DNA of 64,000 nucleotides from Pseudomonas sp. NBRC 111124 (GCF_001320245.1 NZ_BCBA01000043.1:62001-126000); one strand, 5' to 3'. Shown: positions 17,480 through 26,251, counted from the stretch's first letter. The notes: generated by a model not told the origin, from the sequence alone. Numbers and translations: made by a program.

Positions 17480-18541
17480 TCAGGCGCGGCGCTGGGCCAG
17501 CAGTTGGTGGGCAGCTTGCAGAGGCCGCGGGTCGACCCAGTCGGCGATGGCGAAATCGGCTTCGAGGAAGCCATGCAGGTAAAGGAAGTCTTTTTGCGTC
17601 CAGAGGAATGCCAGGCGTTGTTCGGACAGGTCTGGCGCCAAGGTGGTGTGGAAATCACCACGGTAGGCCTCGGCCACGCCCTGGCTGCCGGCGCGGGTCT
17701 CTTCTTCGAGGATGCTGTTCAGCGCGTCGCGGTTGCTGGCGGCCCACTCGGCGGCACGCAAGGTCTGGGCGAGGAAGCGCACCACCAGGTCGAAGTGGTC
17801 GTCGAGCAGGCGCTGGTGCACGGTGATCGGCCGCGGCGTGCCGTTGTTGATGCGATGCCGTGGATCGGCCAGCAGGTCGAGGTCGACGCCGACCACCAGG
17901 CCCAGGCGGCGGGCCGCATCGGCCGCTGCCGCGCCTTTCACGTACACGGCATCGACTTCGCCACGGGCCAGGTAGTCCAGCCCCGACCACAGCCGTTGCA
18001 GGCCCAGCTGCGGGGTGGCCGCGTCGCCCTGATCGAGCAGGGCCACTTCCACCAGCTGCACGTCATCCAGGTGCAACCCAGCCGATGTCAAGGCGCCTTT
18101 GTAGCCGTGCAGGCTCATGGCGCGGGCAATGCTGCCGGGGCGGCTGTCACCCCAGGCCGGCAGCGCCAGGCGCTTGCCGCGCAGGTCGGCAGCGCTGCGG
18201 ATGCCGGAGTCCGGGCGCACCAGGATGGTTTGCCATTCCTCGATCCAGGTCAGGCCGATCAGCCGGCTGGGCGAGCCTGCCGCCCGTGCGGCCAGCGCCG
18301 GTACGTTGCCGCCTTCGCGGAACAGCCCGGGCAGTTGGTGATCGTAGTGGTGGTGGCCCAACTGACGGGCCTCCTGCAAGGTCGAGACCGGCAGGCCATC
18401 GCTGGCGAATTCCTCCTCAAGCCAGCCGAGCTTGTAGGCGATGCCCGAGGCGGTGGGCACCGGACAGCGGGTGAACCAGATGCGCTCCAGGGCTGACGAG
18501 TCGTCTGCCGAGCGTTGTGCGGTAGCGGTTGCGAAGGTCAT
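17480..18541 (-). CDS. DszB-like aryl-sulfinate desulfinase homologue I
   Basis: 353 aa of the SsuA/THI5-like fold, but without a signal peptide, so predicted cytoplasmic. The N-terminus WFTRCPVPTASGIAYKLGWL matches the catalytic-Cys region of DszB (YSNCPVPNALL). The next conserved block HHHYDHQLPGLFREGGNVPAL aligns with the DszB His60-x9-Arg70 block without gaps. That gives a candidate triad C26, H65, R75. DszB removes sulfite from 2-hydroxybiphenyl sulfinate. The start at 18,541 has an AGGAG and lies downstream of the sigma-54 promoter; the 73-residue upstream extension is rejected. First gene of operon (b). Automated tools would probably call it an ABC binding protein. Confidence 0.78.
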   Translation of the reverse strand: MTFATATAQRSADDSSALERIWFTRCPVPTASGIAYKLGWLEEEFASDGLPVSTLQEARQLGHHHYDHQLPGLFREGGNVPALAARAAGSPSRLIGLTWIEEWQTILVRPDSGIRSAADLRGKRLALPAWGDSRPGSIARAMSLHGYKGALTSAGLHLDDVQLVEVALLDQGDAATPQLGLQRLWSGLDYLARGEVDAVYVKGAAAADAARRLGLVVGVDLDLLADPRHRINNGTPRPITVHQRLLDDHFDLVVRFLAQTLRAAEWAASNRDALNSILEEETRAGSQGVAEAYRGDFHTTLAPDLSEQRLAFLWTQKDFLYLHGFLEADFAIADWVDPRPLQAAHQLLAQRRA

Positions 18542-18574
18542 GAAGTGGCTCCTTGGGCGTCGTGCAAGCAGCAT

Positions 18575-18590
18575 TGCAGTGTGCGTGCCA
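18575..18590 (-). promoter_or_regulatory. Sigma-54 promoter of leftward operon (b)
   Basis: On the minus strand the sequence reads TGGCACGCACACTGCA, a near-consensus -24/-12 element with GG-N10-GC spacing. The transcript would start near 18,564, 23 bases before the DszB-like ATG, and could run 8.3 kb to the hairpin at 10,155-10,196. Confidence 0.8.
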
Positions 18591-18674
18591 ACCGCTGGAG
18601 GCCTTGAATTCCGTGGGATTGGCAGCATCGGCAAGGGGCCGGGTGCTGAACGGGGAGCAGGATTGCGGGTGGGG

Positions 18675-18713
18675 TGTTGCCAGATCAGCAAGGCGGCTGC
18701 TGCTGGGGCAGCA
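18675..18713. promoter_or_regulatory. Putative activator binding sites (UAS), pair 2, shared by divergent operons
   Basis: The copy at 18,698-18,713 reads TGCTGCTGGGGCAGCA (one mismatch to the inverted repeat). A degenerate copy at 18,675-18,690 reads TGTTGCCAGATCAGCA. They lie between the leftward sigma-54 promoter (84 bases away) and the rightward one (41 bases away), so one activator complex could serve both directions. Confidence 0.6.
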
Positions 18714-18754
18714 AAAGGTTGTGTAAACCGCGCAGGACGGGCCTTGAAGAGGAG

Positions 18755-18770
18755 TGGCAAAGATATTGCT
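18755..18770 (+). promoter_or_regulatory. Sigma-54 promoter of the SfnB/DszC-like gene
   Basis: TGGCAAAGATATTGCT, with GG-N10-GC spacing. Transcription would start near 18,781, upstream of the ATG at 18,856, which rules out the in-frame GTG at 18,754 as the start. Confidence 0.78.
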
Positions 18771-18855
18771 CAAGGGCTTTGGACCGAGGTGTGGCCATCC
18801 GCAGGTTTACCCGCGACGCAGGCGCACTGGCCCTCAGACCAACCGAGACTCCTTC

Positions 18856-20088
18856 ATGAGCGCGATAGAACCCTCCCCCGCCCGCCGCTTGACCAGCGAA
18901 GCCGAAGCCATCGAAACCGCCCGCCAGGTCGCCGCGCAAATCGCCGAACTGGCCGCCGACCCGCGCAACAATGGGCAACTGCCGCGCCGCCAGGCCGAGC
19001 TGCTGTCCAGCAGCGGCCTGACCGCCATTGCTGTCCCTCGCCAGTTCGGCGGCCTCGGCGCTTCGGTGCAGACCGTGGTCGAAACCGTGCGCCTGATCTC
19101 CACCGCCGACGGCGGCGTCGGCCAGTTGCTGCAGATTCACAATGTGATGCTGCGTGGCATTTTCACCGGCTACCCCGACGACGTGCGTGACAGGCTGATC
19201 ACCGACGTGCTCGCGGGCAAGCGCTTCGGCAATGCCCTGGCCGAGGTCGGCGGCAAGAACAAGTTCGCGCTCAAGACCCGCGTCGAGCGCGGTGCCGATG
19301 GCCAGTGGTTGCTCAATGGCAGCAAGTTCTACTCCACCGGCTCCTACCTGGCCGAGTGGATTTCGCTGACCGCCGCCAGCGAGGACGGTGGCGTCGGCGT
19401 ACTGCTGCACCGTGACACCCCCGGGCTGACCCTGGTCGATGACTGGCAGGCCTTCGGCCAGCAGAACTCGGTGAGTGGCACCGTCAACTTCGACAACATC
19501 GTGCTTGACGAGCGCTACCTGACCCGCCGCAGCGGGCCGATGAAACGCACTGGCCTGACCTTTCCGCAAATTCTCCACGCCGCTATCGACACCGGCATCG
19601 CTGCGGGCGCCTTGCAAGCCGCCGTCGAGTACCTGCGCGAGCACGCCCGTGCCTGGGTGGAGAGCGGCGTCGAACGCGCCAGTGACGAGCCCCATGTGAT
19701 TCGCCAGGTTGGCGAGTACGCGGTGGCATTGCGCGGTGCCGAGTCGGTGCTGCGTGACGCGGCGCGGGTGTTCGACGAACACGAGCACGACCCGGAGAAC
19801 AAAGCCTTGCAGGATGAGCTGATCTTGTCGGTGGCCACCGCCCGGGCGCATTCCGATGCGGCGTCGCTGAAGATTTCCAGCGACCTGTTCTCGTTGCTGG
19901 GGGCCAGCGCTTCGCTGAGCAAGTGGAACCTGGATCGGTTCTGGCGCAATGCCCGGGTGCACACCACCCACGACCCGATTCGCTGGCGGCTGCACAACGT
20001 AGGCAACTACTACCTGAACGGGGCTGATCCGGGGGAGTACACCGCAGTACTCAATGCCAAGGAAAACCAAGGCGCTACCCGCCGTTGA
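18856..20088 (+). CDS. SfnB/DszC-type flavin-dependent sulfur oxidoreductase (acyl-CoA dehydrogenase fold)
   Basis: 410 aa with the three-domain acyl-CoA dehydrogenase fold. Features shared with SfnB and DszC are GKRFGNALAEVGG, LNGSKFYSTGSYLAEWI, LTLVDDWQAFGQQNSVSGTV and the C-terminal LDRFWRNARVHTTHDPIRWRLHNVGNYYLNG. The family uses FMNH2 and oxygen: DszC makes sulfoxides and sulfones, and SfnB acts in dimethylsulfide-derived sulfur use. There is no catalytic Glu context of true acyl-CoA dehydrogenases. It has 3 Met and no Cys. It is transcribed alone from a sigma-54 promoter, divergently from operon (b), and probably performs the S-oxidation that precedes C-S cleavage by the LLM enzymes. 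Confidence 0.85.
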   Translation: MSAIEPSPARRLTSEAEAIETARQVAAQIAELAADPRNNGQLPRRQAELLSSSGLTAIAVPRQFGGLGASVQTVVETVRLISTADGGVGQLLQIHNVMLRGIFTGYPDDVRDRLITDVLAGKRFGNALAEVGGKNKFALKTRVERGADGQWLLNGSKFYSTGSYLAEWISLTAASEDGGVGVLLHRDTPGLTLVDDWQAFGQQNSVSGTVNFDNIVLDERYLTRRSGPMKRTGLTFPQILHAAIDTGIAAGALQAAVEYLREHARAWVESGVERASDEPHVIRQVGEYAVALRGAESVLRDAARVFDEHEHDPENKALQDELILSVATARAHSDAASLKISSDLFSLLGASASLSKWNLDRFWRNARVHTTHDPIRWRLHNVGNYYLNGADPGEYTAVLNAKENQGATRR

Positions 20089-20102
20089 TACGGGGGTTGG
20101 AC

Positions 20103-20151
20103 GGGGGCGCTTTGCGCCCCTATCGCGACACAAGGCCGCGCCTACAGGGGC
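20103..20151. repeat. Single REP-like element with hairpin
   Basis: GGGGGCGCTTTGCGCCCC (20,103-20,120) forms a tight hairpin and is followed by ATCGCGACACAAGGCCGCGCCTACA, half of the second REP family seen complete at 59,302-59,415. It follows the SfnB-like stop and probably ends that transcript. Confidence 0.7.
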
Positions 20152-20178
20152 GCAGGCGCATTCTGATCGAGCATTTAC

Positions 20179-21954
20179 ATGAATCACCCTCTTCTTCGGG
20201 CTTTGGCCATTTATCGCGAAATGCCCTGGCGCTTCGCCTTGGTCACGGCCCTGTATGTCGCCGGCAACCTCGGCCTGGCCTGGCAACAATGGCTGATCGG
20301 CCATGCCGTCGACGACGTCAGCAGCGGCCGCGCTGTGCAGCGCCTGGCCGACGGCAGCCTGGACGCCAGCCTGGCATGGCACTGGCTGTGGCTGCTACTG
20401 GCCATCGCCTTTGGCCGCGGCCTGCTGCAATACGCCGCTGCCGTGCTGTCGCTGGTACTCAGCCAGGCCCTGCTCACGCGCCTGCGTGAACGTATCCTCG
20501 ACCAGGTGCAGCGCTTGCACCTGGGCTACCACTGGCGCCATGGCATGGGCGAACTGGTCACCCGCACCACTCGCGATGCCGACAAGGTACGCGACGCACT
20601 GATCACCTTTTGGCGGCAGATCATCGAAACCCCGCTGGTGGTGATCGCCGCCGTCGGCCTGCTGAGCTGGTACGACCCGCTGCTGGGCCTGGTGCCGCTG
20701 CTGCTGACCGGAGCCGGGCTGTGGCTGTTCGTGCTGCAGACTGACCGCCTGGTTACCCTGGATCGTGCAGTGGGCGCGGCCTACGACCAGGTCAGCCAGG
20801 ACCTCGCCGAAGGCATCGGCGGGGTGCGTGTGATCAAGGCCTTCGGCCTGGAAAACCAGCGCATCACCCGCTTCGCCAGCCAGGTCGAGGTTTTCACCGA
20901 CCACGCCCGTGCCGCCCTCGCCTACGCCAGCTCGCGCATCCCGCTGCCACAGGCCGTGGTTGCGCTGGGGCATGTGTGGATCCTGGTCTATGGTGCCCAC
21001 CGGGTGGCTGCCGGGGCGCTGGGTATCGGCGAGCTGGTCACTTCGCTGCTGGTAGCCACCACGCTGGTGTTCCGCATCGAAGGCATTGGCCGGGTGATGC
21101 AGACCTTCGCCGACGCCCGTGCCAGCGCCGAACGCATCTGGCAGCTGCTGGACGAGCGCCCGGCCATCGTCGGCGGTCCTGGTACGCTGCCTGCGGGGCC
21201 CCTGGGGCTGAAGTTGAATCAGGTAGAGGTCAGCGCAGCAGACGGCGCTCGGCCTATCCTGCAGCGCTGTTCTCTGACCTTGCAGCCCGGTGAAGTCGTA
21301 GCGCTGGTCGGCGCCACGGGCACCGGCAAAAGCCTGCTGGCCAGCCTTTTACCGCGCCTGGCAGATGTGCAGCACGGCAGCGTGCAGGTCGGTAGCGATG
21401 CCAACGGCTGGCACGATGTACGTGACCTCGACCTGGCCGACCTGCGCCGCCGCGTGCAGGTGCTGCCGCAAGAAAGCTTTCTGTTCTCCGACAGCCTGGC
21501 CGCCAACTTGCGCCTGGCCGCACCACAGGCCAGCGACGCTCAGCTACGTGAAGCGCTGCGCCTGGCCGCCGCCGAGGATGTGCTGGAACGCCTGGCCCAC
21601 GGCCTCGATACGCCACTGGGTGACCGCGGCGTGACCCTGTCTGGCGGCCAGCGCCAGCGCCTGTGCCTGGCCCGGGCGCTGCTGGGCGCGCCCGACATCC
21701 TCTGCCTGGACGACGCCACCAGCGCCCTGGATGCGCTGGGCGAACGCCAGGTATTGCACAACATCCGTCGCCTGCACCGCGCAGGCGGCCAAGGCCCAAC
21801 CTTGCTGCTGATTACTAGCCGGCTGTCCACCCTGCTGCTGGCCGACCGCGTGCTGATGCTGGAAAACGGCCGCATCAGCGCCAGTGGCAGCCATGCCGAG
21901 CTGAGCGCCAACAACACTCATTACCGCGACCTGCTGGGGATCGACCATGACTGA
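20179..21954 (+). CDS. ABC exporter half-transporter with degenerate ATPase site (subunit A)
   Basis: 591 aa, six-helix exporter membrane domain (about 1-310) plus ATPase domain. Walker A is GATGTGKS at about 378-385 and the signature LSGGQRQRLCLARAL is intact. The catalytic Glu after Walker B is Asp (LCLDDATSALD, D512), and the H-loop His is Ser (LLITSRLST, S547). These losses are typical of the non-catalytic half of heterodimeric exporters. The gene overlaps its partner by 8 bases. No UAS or sigma-54 promoter precedes it and its Cys/Met content is ordinary, so it may not belong to the sulfur regulon although it sits inside the locus. Export substrate unknown. Confidence 0.88.
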   Translation: MNHPLLRALAIYREMPWRFALVTALYVAGNLGLAWQQWLIGHAVDDVSSGRAVQRLADGSLDASLAWHWLWLLLAIAFGRGLLQYAAAVLSLVLSQALLTRLRERILDQVQRLHLGYHWRHGMGELVTRTTRDADKVRDALITFWRQIIETPLVVIAAVGLLSWYDPLLGLVPLLLTGAGLWLFVLQTDRLVTLDRAVGAAYDQVSQDLAEGIGGVRVIKAFGLENQRITRFASQVEVFTDHARAALAYASSRIPLPQAVVALGHVWILVYGAHRVAAGALGIGELVTSLLVATTLVFRIEGIGRVMQTFADARASAERIWQLLDERPAIVGGPGTLPAGPLGLKLNQVEVSAADGARPILQRCSLTLQPGEVVALVGATGTGKSLLASLLPRLADVQHGSVQVGSDANGWHDVRDLDLADLRRRVQVLPQESFLFSDSLAANLRLAAPQASDAQLREALRLAAAEDVLERLAHGLDTPLGDRGVTLSGGQRQRLCLARALLGAPDILCLDDATSALDALGERQVLHNIRRLHRAGGQGPTLLLITSRLSTLLLADRVLMLENGRISASGSHAELSANNTHYRDLLGIDHD

Positions 21955-23797
21955 TGTGCCGCACACCCCCGCCAGCGATCTCGCCATCGAACAACACCTG
22001 GCCCGCCAGGCACTGGACCGCGGCATGTTCCAGCGTCTGCTACCCCTGTTACGGCCGATTCGCCGGCAGATCCTGGCGGTGATCGGCATTGAGGTGCTGC
22101 TGGTGTTTACCGTGTTCCTGCGGCCATGGTTCGTCCGCGAGCTACTGGACAAGGGCCTGGTGCCCAGTGCCGGGCACTGGCTGCTCGACGAGCGCCTGGT
22201 GCTGTGGCTGGGCCTGGGGCTGGCGGCGAGCTGGCTGGGGCGCTTCCTGCTAGCCGGGGTATCGCAGTTCATTGCCGGGCGCGCAGCGATCCGTGTGCTG
22301 AATGATTTGCGGGTGAAGGTGTTCGCCCATGTCCAGGCGCTGTCGGTGAGCTACTTCGATCAGACCCGGGCCGGGCGCATCATCTCCCGCGCCGACCGCG
22401 ACGTCGATGCGCTGGAGCCGCTGCTGGTACAAGGCCCGCCGGAGTTGCTGGGTGCCTTGCTGCGCTGCGGCCTGGCGGCGGTGATGCTGTGGCGTATCGA
22501 ACCCGGCTTCTTTTACAGCCTGGCCGCCACCGTGCCACTGCTGGCCGTTGCCACCTGGCGCTTCAAGCGGGTATCACAGCGTAACTGGGCGAAGGTGGCC
22601 GAGCAACGCAGCCGGTTCACCGCACACCTGGTGGAAAGCGTCAGTGGCGTGCGGCTGATCCAGCAATGCGGGCAGCAACAGCGCAACCAGGCACGCTACC
22701 GGCGCCTGCTGGAAGACTTCAACCAGGCGCTGATCCACGGCAGCCTGCGCGCCGGCTGGTTTGCCCCGTTCACCGCGCTGCTGAGCACCACCGGCATGGC
22801 CGTGCTGTTGCTGGTCGGCGCCCATGGCCTGGCCGAAGGCAAGGTCAGCGTGGGCCAGGTGGCCGAGAGCCTGTTCTACGTGTTCCTGTTCCTTGGCCCG
22901 CTGCAGGAACTGTCGGACCTGTTCGAACGCTACGCCACCGGCAGCGCTTCGGCGCAACGTATCTTCCTGCTGCTCGACACCCGCCCGCACGTGCTCGACC
23001 CGCCAGCGCCACAACGGCTGGCCAGGGCGCGTGGCCAGGTCGAATTCGATCGCGTCGGTTTTGCCTATGCAGCGAACAGCCCACGGCCGGTGATCGACGG
23101 GCTCGACCTGCACATCCGGGCCGGCGAGGTAGTGGCCATTGTCGGCCCCTCCGGGCATGGCAAGAGCACCCTGGTGCAGTTGCTGACGCGCTTCTACGAA
23201 GTGCAGCAGGGCGCCGTAAAGCTGGACGGCATCGACCTGCGCGCACTGGCCCAGCATGACCTGCGGCGCAACGTAGGCGTGGTGCTGCAGGACAACGTGC
23301 TGTTCAGCGGCAGCATCCTCGACAACCTGCGCCTGGCCGCCCCGGCTGCCAGCGAGGCCCAGCTGATCGCCGCCGCCCGCGAGCTGGGCGCCGACGAGGT
23401 GCTGGAACGCCTGCCGCAGGGCTACCACAGCGAAGTCGGACCTTTGGGCGCACACCTGAGCCATGGCCAGCGTCAGCTGGTGTGCCTGGTGCGCGCCTAC
23501 CTGGCCGACCCGGCGGTGTTGGTGCTGGACGAGGCCACCTCGGCGGTGGACGTGCACACCGAGCGGCGCATCCAGCGCGCCCTGCGCCGGCTGTGCCAGG
23601 GGCGTACGGCGATCATCATTGCCCATCGCCTGGCGACTATTCGCGATGCTGACCGGATTGCCGTGGTCAAGCACGGACGGGTGGTGGAGCAAGGGGCGCA
23701 TGCCGAGCTGATGAGCCGGGGTGGGGCGTATTCAGCACTCTATGAAGCGTACCTGCGCAGTGCCGGGCAGGCGACAACGGCCAATACCGAAGCCTGA
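21947..23797 (+). CDS. ABC exporter half-transporter with catalytic ATPase site (subunit B)
   Basis: 616 aa. N-terminal extension of about 25 residues, six-helix exporter domain, then an ATPase domain with Walker A GPSGHGKST, Walker B VLVLDEATSAVD (Glu present) and H-loop IIIAHRLAT (His present). Its signature is LSHGQRQ rather than LSGGQ (H506). This complements subunit A. The site built from B Walker motifs and A signature is fully canonical, while the site built from A Walker motifs and B signature is degenerate at three positions. Confidence 0.88.
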   Translation: MTDVPHTPASDLAIEQHLARQALDRGMFQRLLPLLRPIRRQILAVIGIEVLLVFTVFLRPWFVRELLDKGLVPSAGHWLLDERLVLWLGLGLAASWLGRFLLAGVSQFIAGRAAIRVLNDLRVKVFAHVQALSVSYFDQTRAGRIISRADRDVDALEPLLVQGPPELLGALLRCGLAAVMLWRIEPGFFYSLAATVPLLAVATWRFKRVSQRNWAKVAEQRSRFTAHLVESVSGVRLIQQCGQQQRNQARYRRLLEDFNQALIHGSLRAGWFAPFTALLSTTGMAVLLLVGAHGLAEGKVSVGQVAESLFYVFLFLGPLQELSDLFERYATGSASAQRIFLLLDTRPHVLDPPAPQRLARARGQVEFDRVGFAYAANSPRPVIDGLDLHIRAGEVVAIVGPSGHGKSTLVQLLTRFYEVQQGAVKLDGIDLRALAQHDLRRNVGVVLQDNVLFSGSILDNLRLAAPAASEAQLIAAARELGADEVLERLPQGYHSEVGPLGAHLSHGQRQLVCLVRAYLADPAVLVLDEATSAVDVHTERRIQRALRRLCQGRTAIIIAHRLATIRDADRIAVVKHGRVVEQGAHAELMSRGGAYSALYEAYLRSAGQATTANTEA

Positions 23798-23803
23798 CTT
23801 GCC

Positions 23804-23835
23804 GGCCCTTTCGCGGGTTCACTCGCGAAAGGGCC
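23804..23835. terminator. Hairpin terminator after the ABC exporter
   Basis: A perfect 12-bp stem, GGCCCTTTCGCG pairing with CGCGAAAGGGCC around an 8-base loop, 7 bases after the exporter stop. It resembles the core of the local REP family. No long T-run. Confidence 0.65.
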
Positions 23836-23857
23836 GCAACGGGAGCACGCCACACCC

Positions 23858-23905
23858 TGCTGCTGCCCCAACATCCATTGCTGCCCGATTGCTGCCACAG
23901 CAGCA
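23858..23905. promoter_or_regulatory. Putative activator binding sites (UAS), pair 3
   Basis: TGCTGCCACAGCAGCA at 23,890-23,905 fits the inverted repeat with one arm mismatch. A half-conserved copy (TGCTGCTGCCCCAACA) starts at 23,858, 32 bases upstream, about three helical turns. The pair ends 53 bases before the sigma-54 promoter. Confidence 0.6.
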
Positions 23906-23958
23906 CCCCCCTTTCACCTTACCCCGCAGCCCCCCGTCCCATGGGCCTTGCATCCCCA

Positions 23959-23974
23959 TGGCACAGCCGTTGCA
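23959..23974 (+). promoter_or_regulatory. Sigma-54 promoter of operon (d)
   Basis: TGGCACAGCCGTTGCA, essentially consensus. The predicted start near 23,985 precedes the CAGGAG and ATG of the monooxygenase at 24,016, so the longer frame from 23,878 is not translated. Confidence 0.88.
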
Positions 23975-24015
23975 CCACCCTCCTCACACGCACATCCACT
24001 CCTTCAGGAGCCCCC

Positions 24016-25167
24016 ATGACCACCGAATTTTTCTGGCGCCTGCCACTGGGCACCGACGGCCCGCAACTGTCGACCGATCGTCACAACCGCGGCAACCCCG
24101 TGCACCGTCCCGGCAACATCGCCCCCGGCCGCCTGCCGGATGGCAAGGCCGATGGCTTCACCTACATCGACTACATCGCCCAGGTGGCCAAGGCCGCCGA
24201 GCTGGCCGGTTTCGAGGGCGCGCTGCTGCCCACTGGCCCGGAACCCTGGATTGCCGCCGCCGCGCTGGCTCGCGAAACCCGGCGCATCCGCTTTCTGATC
24301 GCGTTTCAGGCCACCTGGACCCTGCCCGCCTACGCTGCCCAGCAGGCGGCCATCCTGCAGAACCTCAGCGGTGGCCGGCTGGACTGGAACATCATCACCG
24401 GCGGCAACCCGGCCAGCCAGCGCGCCAATGGCGACTTCCTCGAGCATGACCTGCGCTACAAGCGCACCGGCGAATTCCTGGACGTGATCCAAGGTCTCTG
24501 GACGCAGGACAGGTTCAGCTACGAGGGCGAGGTCTACCGCCTGGAAAACGGCAGCTTGCCGCCTGGCCTGCAGCACGAACGCAAGCCAGGTGTGTACTTT
24601 TCCGGCTTTTCCGATGCGGCGCTGGAAGTCGCCGCGCGCCATGCCGACGTCTACCTCAACTGGGCCGAACCGATCGACAAGCTCAAGCCGCATATCGAAC
24701 GGGTGCGCGAGCTGGCCGACAAGCAAGGCCGCACGGTGCGCTTCGGCCTGCGCGTCGACCTTTTTGCCCGTGAAACCGAAGAGCAGGCATGGCGCGAGCT
24801 GCGCCAGCAGTTCGAGCGACTGGAAGGCAAGGCCAGCACCACCGCCAAGCAGTTCGTGACCGGCTCCGACTCGGTTGGCGGTGCGCGTCAGGCGGCGTAC
24901 CACCAGCACCTGCAAGGCTTCGACGAGCTGGTGCTGGCGCGCAACCTGTGGGCGGGTTTCGCCAAGGCCAAGCCTGGCCCTACGGTCGGCCTGGTGGGCA
25001 GCCACCAGCACATCGCCGAACGCTTGGCCGAGTACCGCGATGCCGGTTTCACTACCTTCATTCTGGCAGCCAACCCGCACCTCGAAGAGGCCCTGCGCAT
25101 CGGCCAAGAGGTGCTGCCACTGGTGCAGCAGGCAGCCACCGTGACCCCTTTGAAGACCAGCGCCTGA
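24016..25167 (+). CDS. LLM-class flavin-dependent monooxygenase IV (DszA/SsuD superfamily)
   Basis: 383 aa luciferase-like barrel: FTYIDYIAQVAKAAELAGFEGALLPTG, SGGRLDWNIITGGNPASQ, RFGLRVDLFARETEEQAW, NPHLEEALRIGQEVLP. At the SsuD Arg226/His228 positions it has R246 and D248, and Asn replaces the Tyr of the YPHLEEAYR block. The Cys54 equivalent region (PTGPEPW) also lacks Cys. The whole protein has no Cys and only the initiator Met. It is encoded directly ahead of two DszB-like genes, the DszA-DszB adjacency seen in 4S operons, which suggests that it opens a C-S bond to leave a sulfinate. Confidence 0.87.
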   Translation: MTTEFFWRLPLGTDGPQLSTDRHNRGNPVHRPGNIAPGRLPDGKADGFTYIDYIAQVAKAAELAGFEGALLPTGPEPWIAAAALARETRRIRFLIAFQATWTLPAYAAQQAAILQNLSGGRLDWNIITGGNPASQRANGDFLEHDLRYKRTGEFLDVIQGLWTQDRFSYEGEVYRLENGSLPPGLQHERKPGVYFSGFSDAALEVAARHADVYLNWAEPIDKLKPHIERVRELADKQGRTVRFGLRVDLFARETEEQAWRELRQQFERLEGKASTTAKQFVTGSDSVGGARQAAYHQHLQGFDELVLARNLWAGFAKAKPGPTVGLVGSHQHIAERLAEYRDAGFTTFILAANPHLEEALRIGQEVLPLVQQAATVTPLKTSA

Positions 25168-25186
25168 CCCCGACCGGAGCCCGAAC

Positions 25187-26251
25187 ATGAGCCAACCCCT
25201 CGATACCCTGTGGTACACCCGCTGTCCGGTACCCACCGGCCTGGGCATTGCCGTGCAGCAAGGCTGGCTGCAGGATGACCTGGCCAGCCTCGGCACCCGG
25301 GTGCAGTCACTGCGCGAAGCCGACCAGCAGGCCGTGCGCGAATCGCACTTCGATCACAGTTTGCGCAACTCGGTGCGCCACGGCGGCAGCATCCCGGCCA
25401 TCTGGGCCCGCGCCCAGGGCCGCGAAACCCGTGTGATAGGCCTGTCCTGGGCGGATGAAGCACAGTTGATCCTGACCCGCCCAGACAGCGGCATCCATAC
25501 CGTCAAGGACCTCAAGGGCCGGCGCTTCGGCCTGCCCGACTGGGCGGCGGCGCAGATCGACTTCACCCGTGCCCAGGCCCTGCGCGGGCTGGAAAACGCG
25601 CTCAAGCTCGAAGGGCTGCAGGTGGGTGACCTGGAGCTGGTCAACTACCGCTACGACGGCACCTTCAGCGACCGCCCGGTGCGCAACGTGGCCGGCACGC
25701 CAGTGTCCAGTACCCAGACCGAAGGCCGCAACCTGGAGCTGACCGGCCTGCTGCGCGGCGAAGTCGACGCGATCTTCCTCAAGGGCGCCAGTGCCGTTCA
25801 ACTGGCCCACGCCTTCGCCCTGCACACGGTGATCGATACGGGCAGCCACCCCGACCCGCTGATCCGCAGCAACAACGGCACTCCGCGCACCCTGGCCGTG
25901 GACAACCACCTGCTGACGCAGCACCCGCAGGTGGTGCACGCCCTACTCGGCTCGGTGCTTCGCGCCGAGCGCTGGGCCCACCAGCACCCCTATGAAACCC
26001 GTCGTTACCTGGCGCGGGAAACCAACAGCAGCGAATATTGGGTGCAAGTGGCGTATGGCATTGATGCCCACCTACGCTTAAGCACCCGCCTGGAGGACCA
26101 GGCCATCAATGCCTTGCAGGACTTTGTCGAGTTTCTCACACGCTGGCGCTTCATCCCGGCCCGCTTTGAGGTGCGTGACTGGATCGCCGAGCAACCCCTG
26201 GAGCAACTACTGGCCGCCGTGCCTATGGACAGGAAGACCGTTAACCCATGA
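25187..26251 (+). CDS. DszB-like aryl-sulfinate desulfinase homologue II
   Basis: 354 aa, no signal peptide. WYTRCPVPTGLGIAVQQGWL carries the candidate nucleophile C13. SHFDHSLRNSVRHGGSIPAIW carries H54 and R64, ten residues apart exactly as His60 and Arg70 in DszB. The rest follows a type II binding-protein fold (DLKGRRFGLPDWAAAQIDFTRAQALRGLENALKLEG). C13 is the only Cys and there are only two Met (1, 347), so the single Cys kept in a sulfur-depleted protein is probably functional. It lies 19 bases after the LLM monooxygenase and overlaps the next gene (ATGA). Expected reaction: sulfinate to sulfite plus desulfurised product; substrate not known. Confidence 0.8.
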   Translation: MSQPLDTLWYTRCPVPTGLGIAVQQGWLQDDLASLGTRVQSLREADQQAVRESHFDHSLRNSVRHGGSIPAIWARAQGRETRVIGLSWADEAQLILTRPDSGIHTVKDLKGRRFGLPDWAAAQIDFTRAQALRGLENALKLEGLQVGDLELVNYRYDGTFSDRPVRNVAGTPVSSTQTEGRNLELTGLLRGEVDAIFLKGASAVQLAHAFALHTVIDTGSHPDPLIRSNNGTPRTLAVDNHLLTQHPQVVHALLGSVLRAERWAHQHPYETRRYLARETNSSEYWVQVAYGIDAHLRLSTRLEDQAINALQDFVEFLTRWRFIPARFEVRDWIAEQPLEQLLAAVPMDRKTVNP

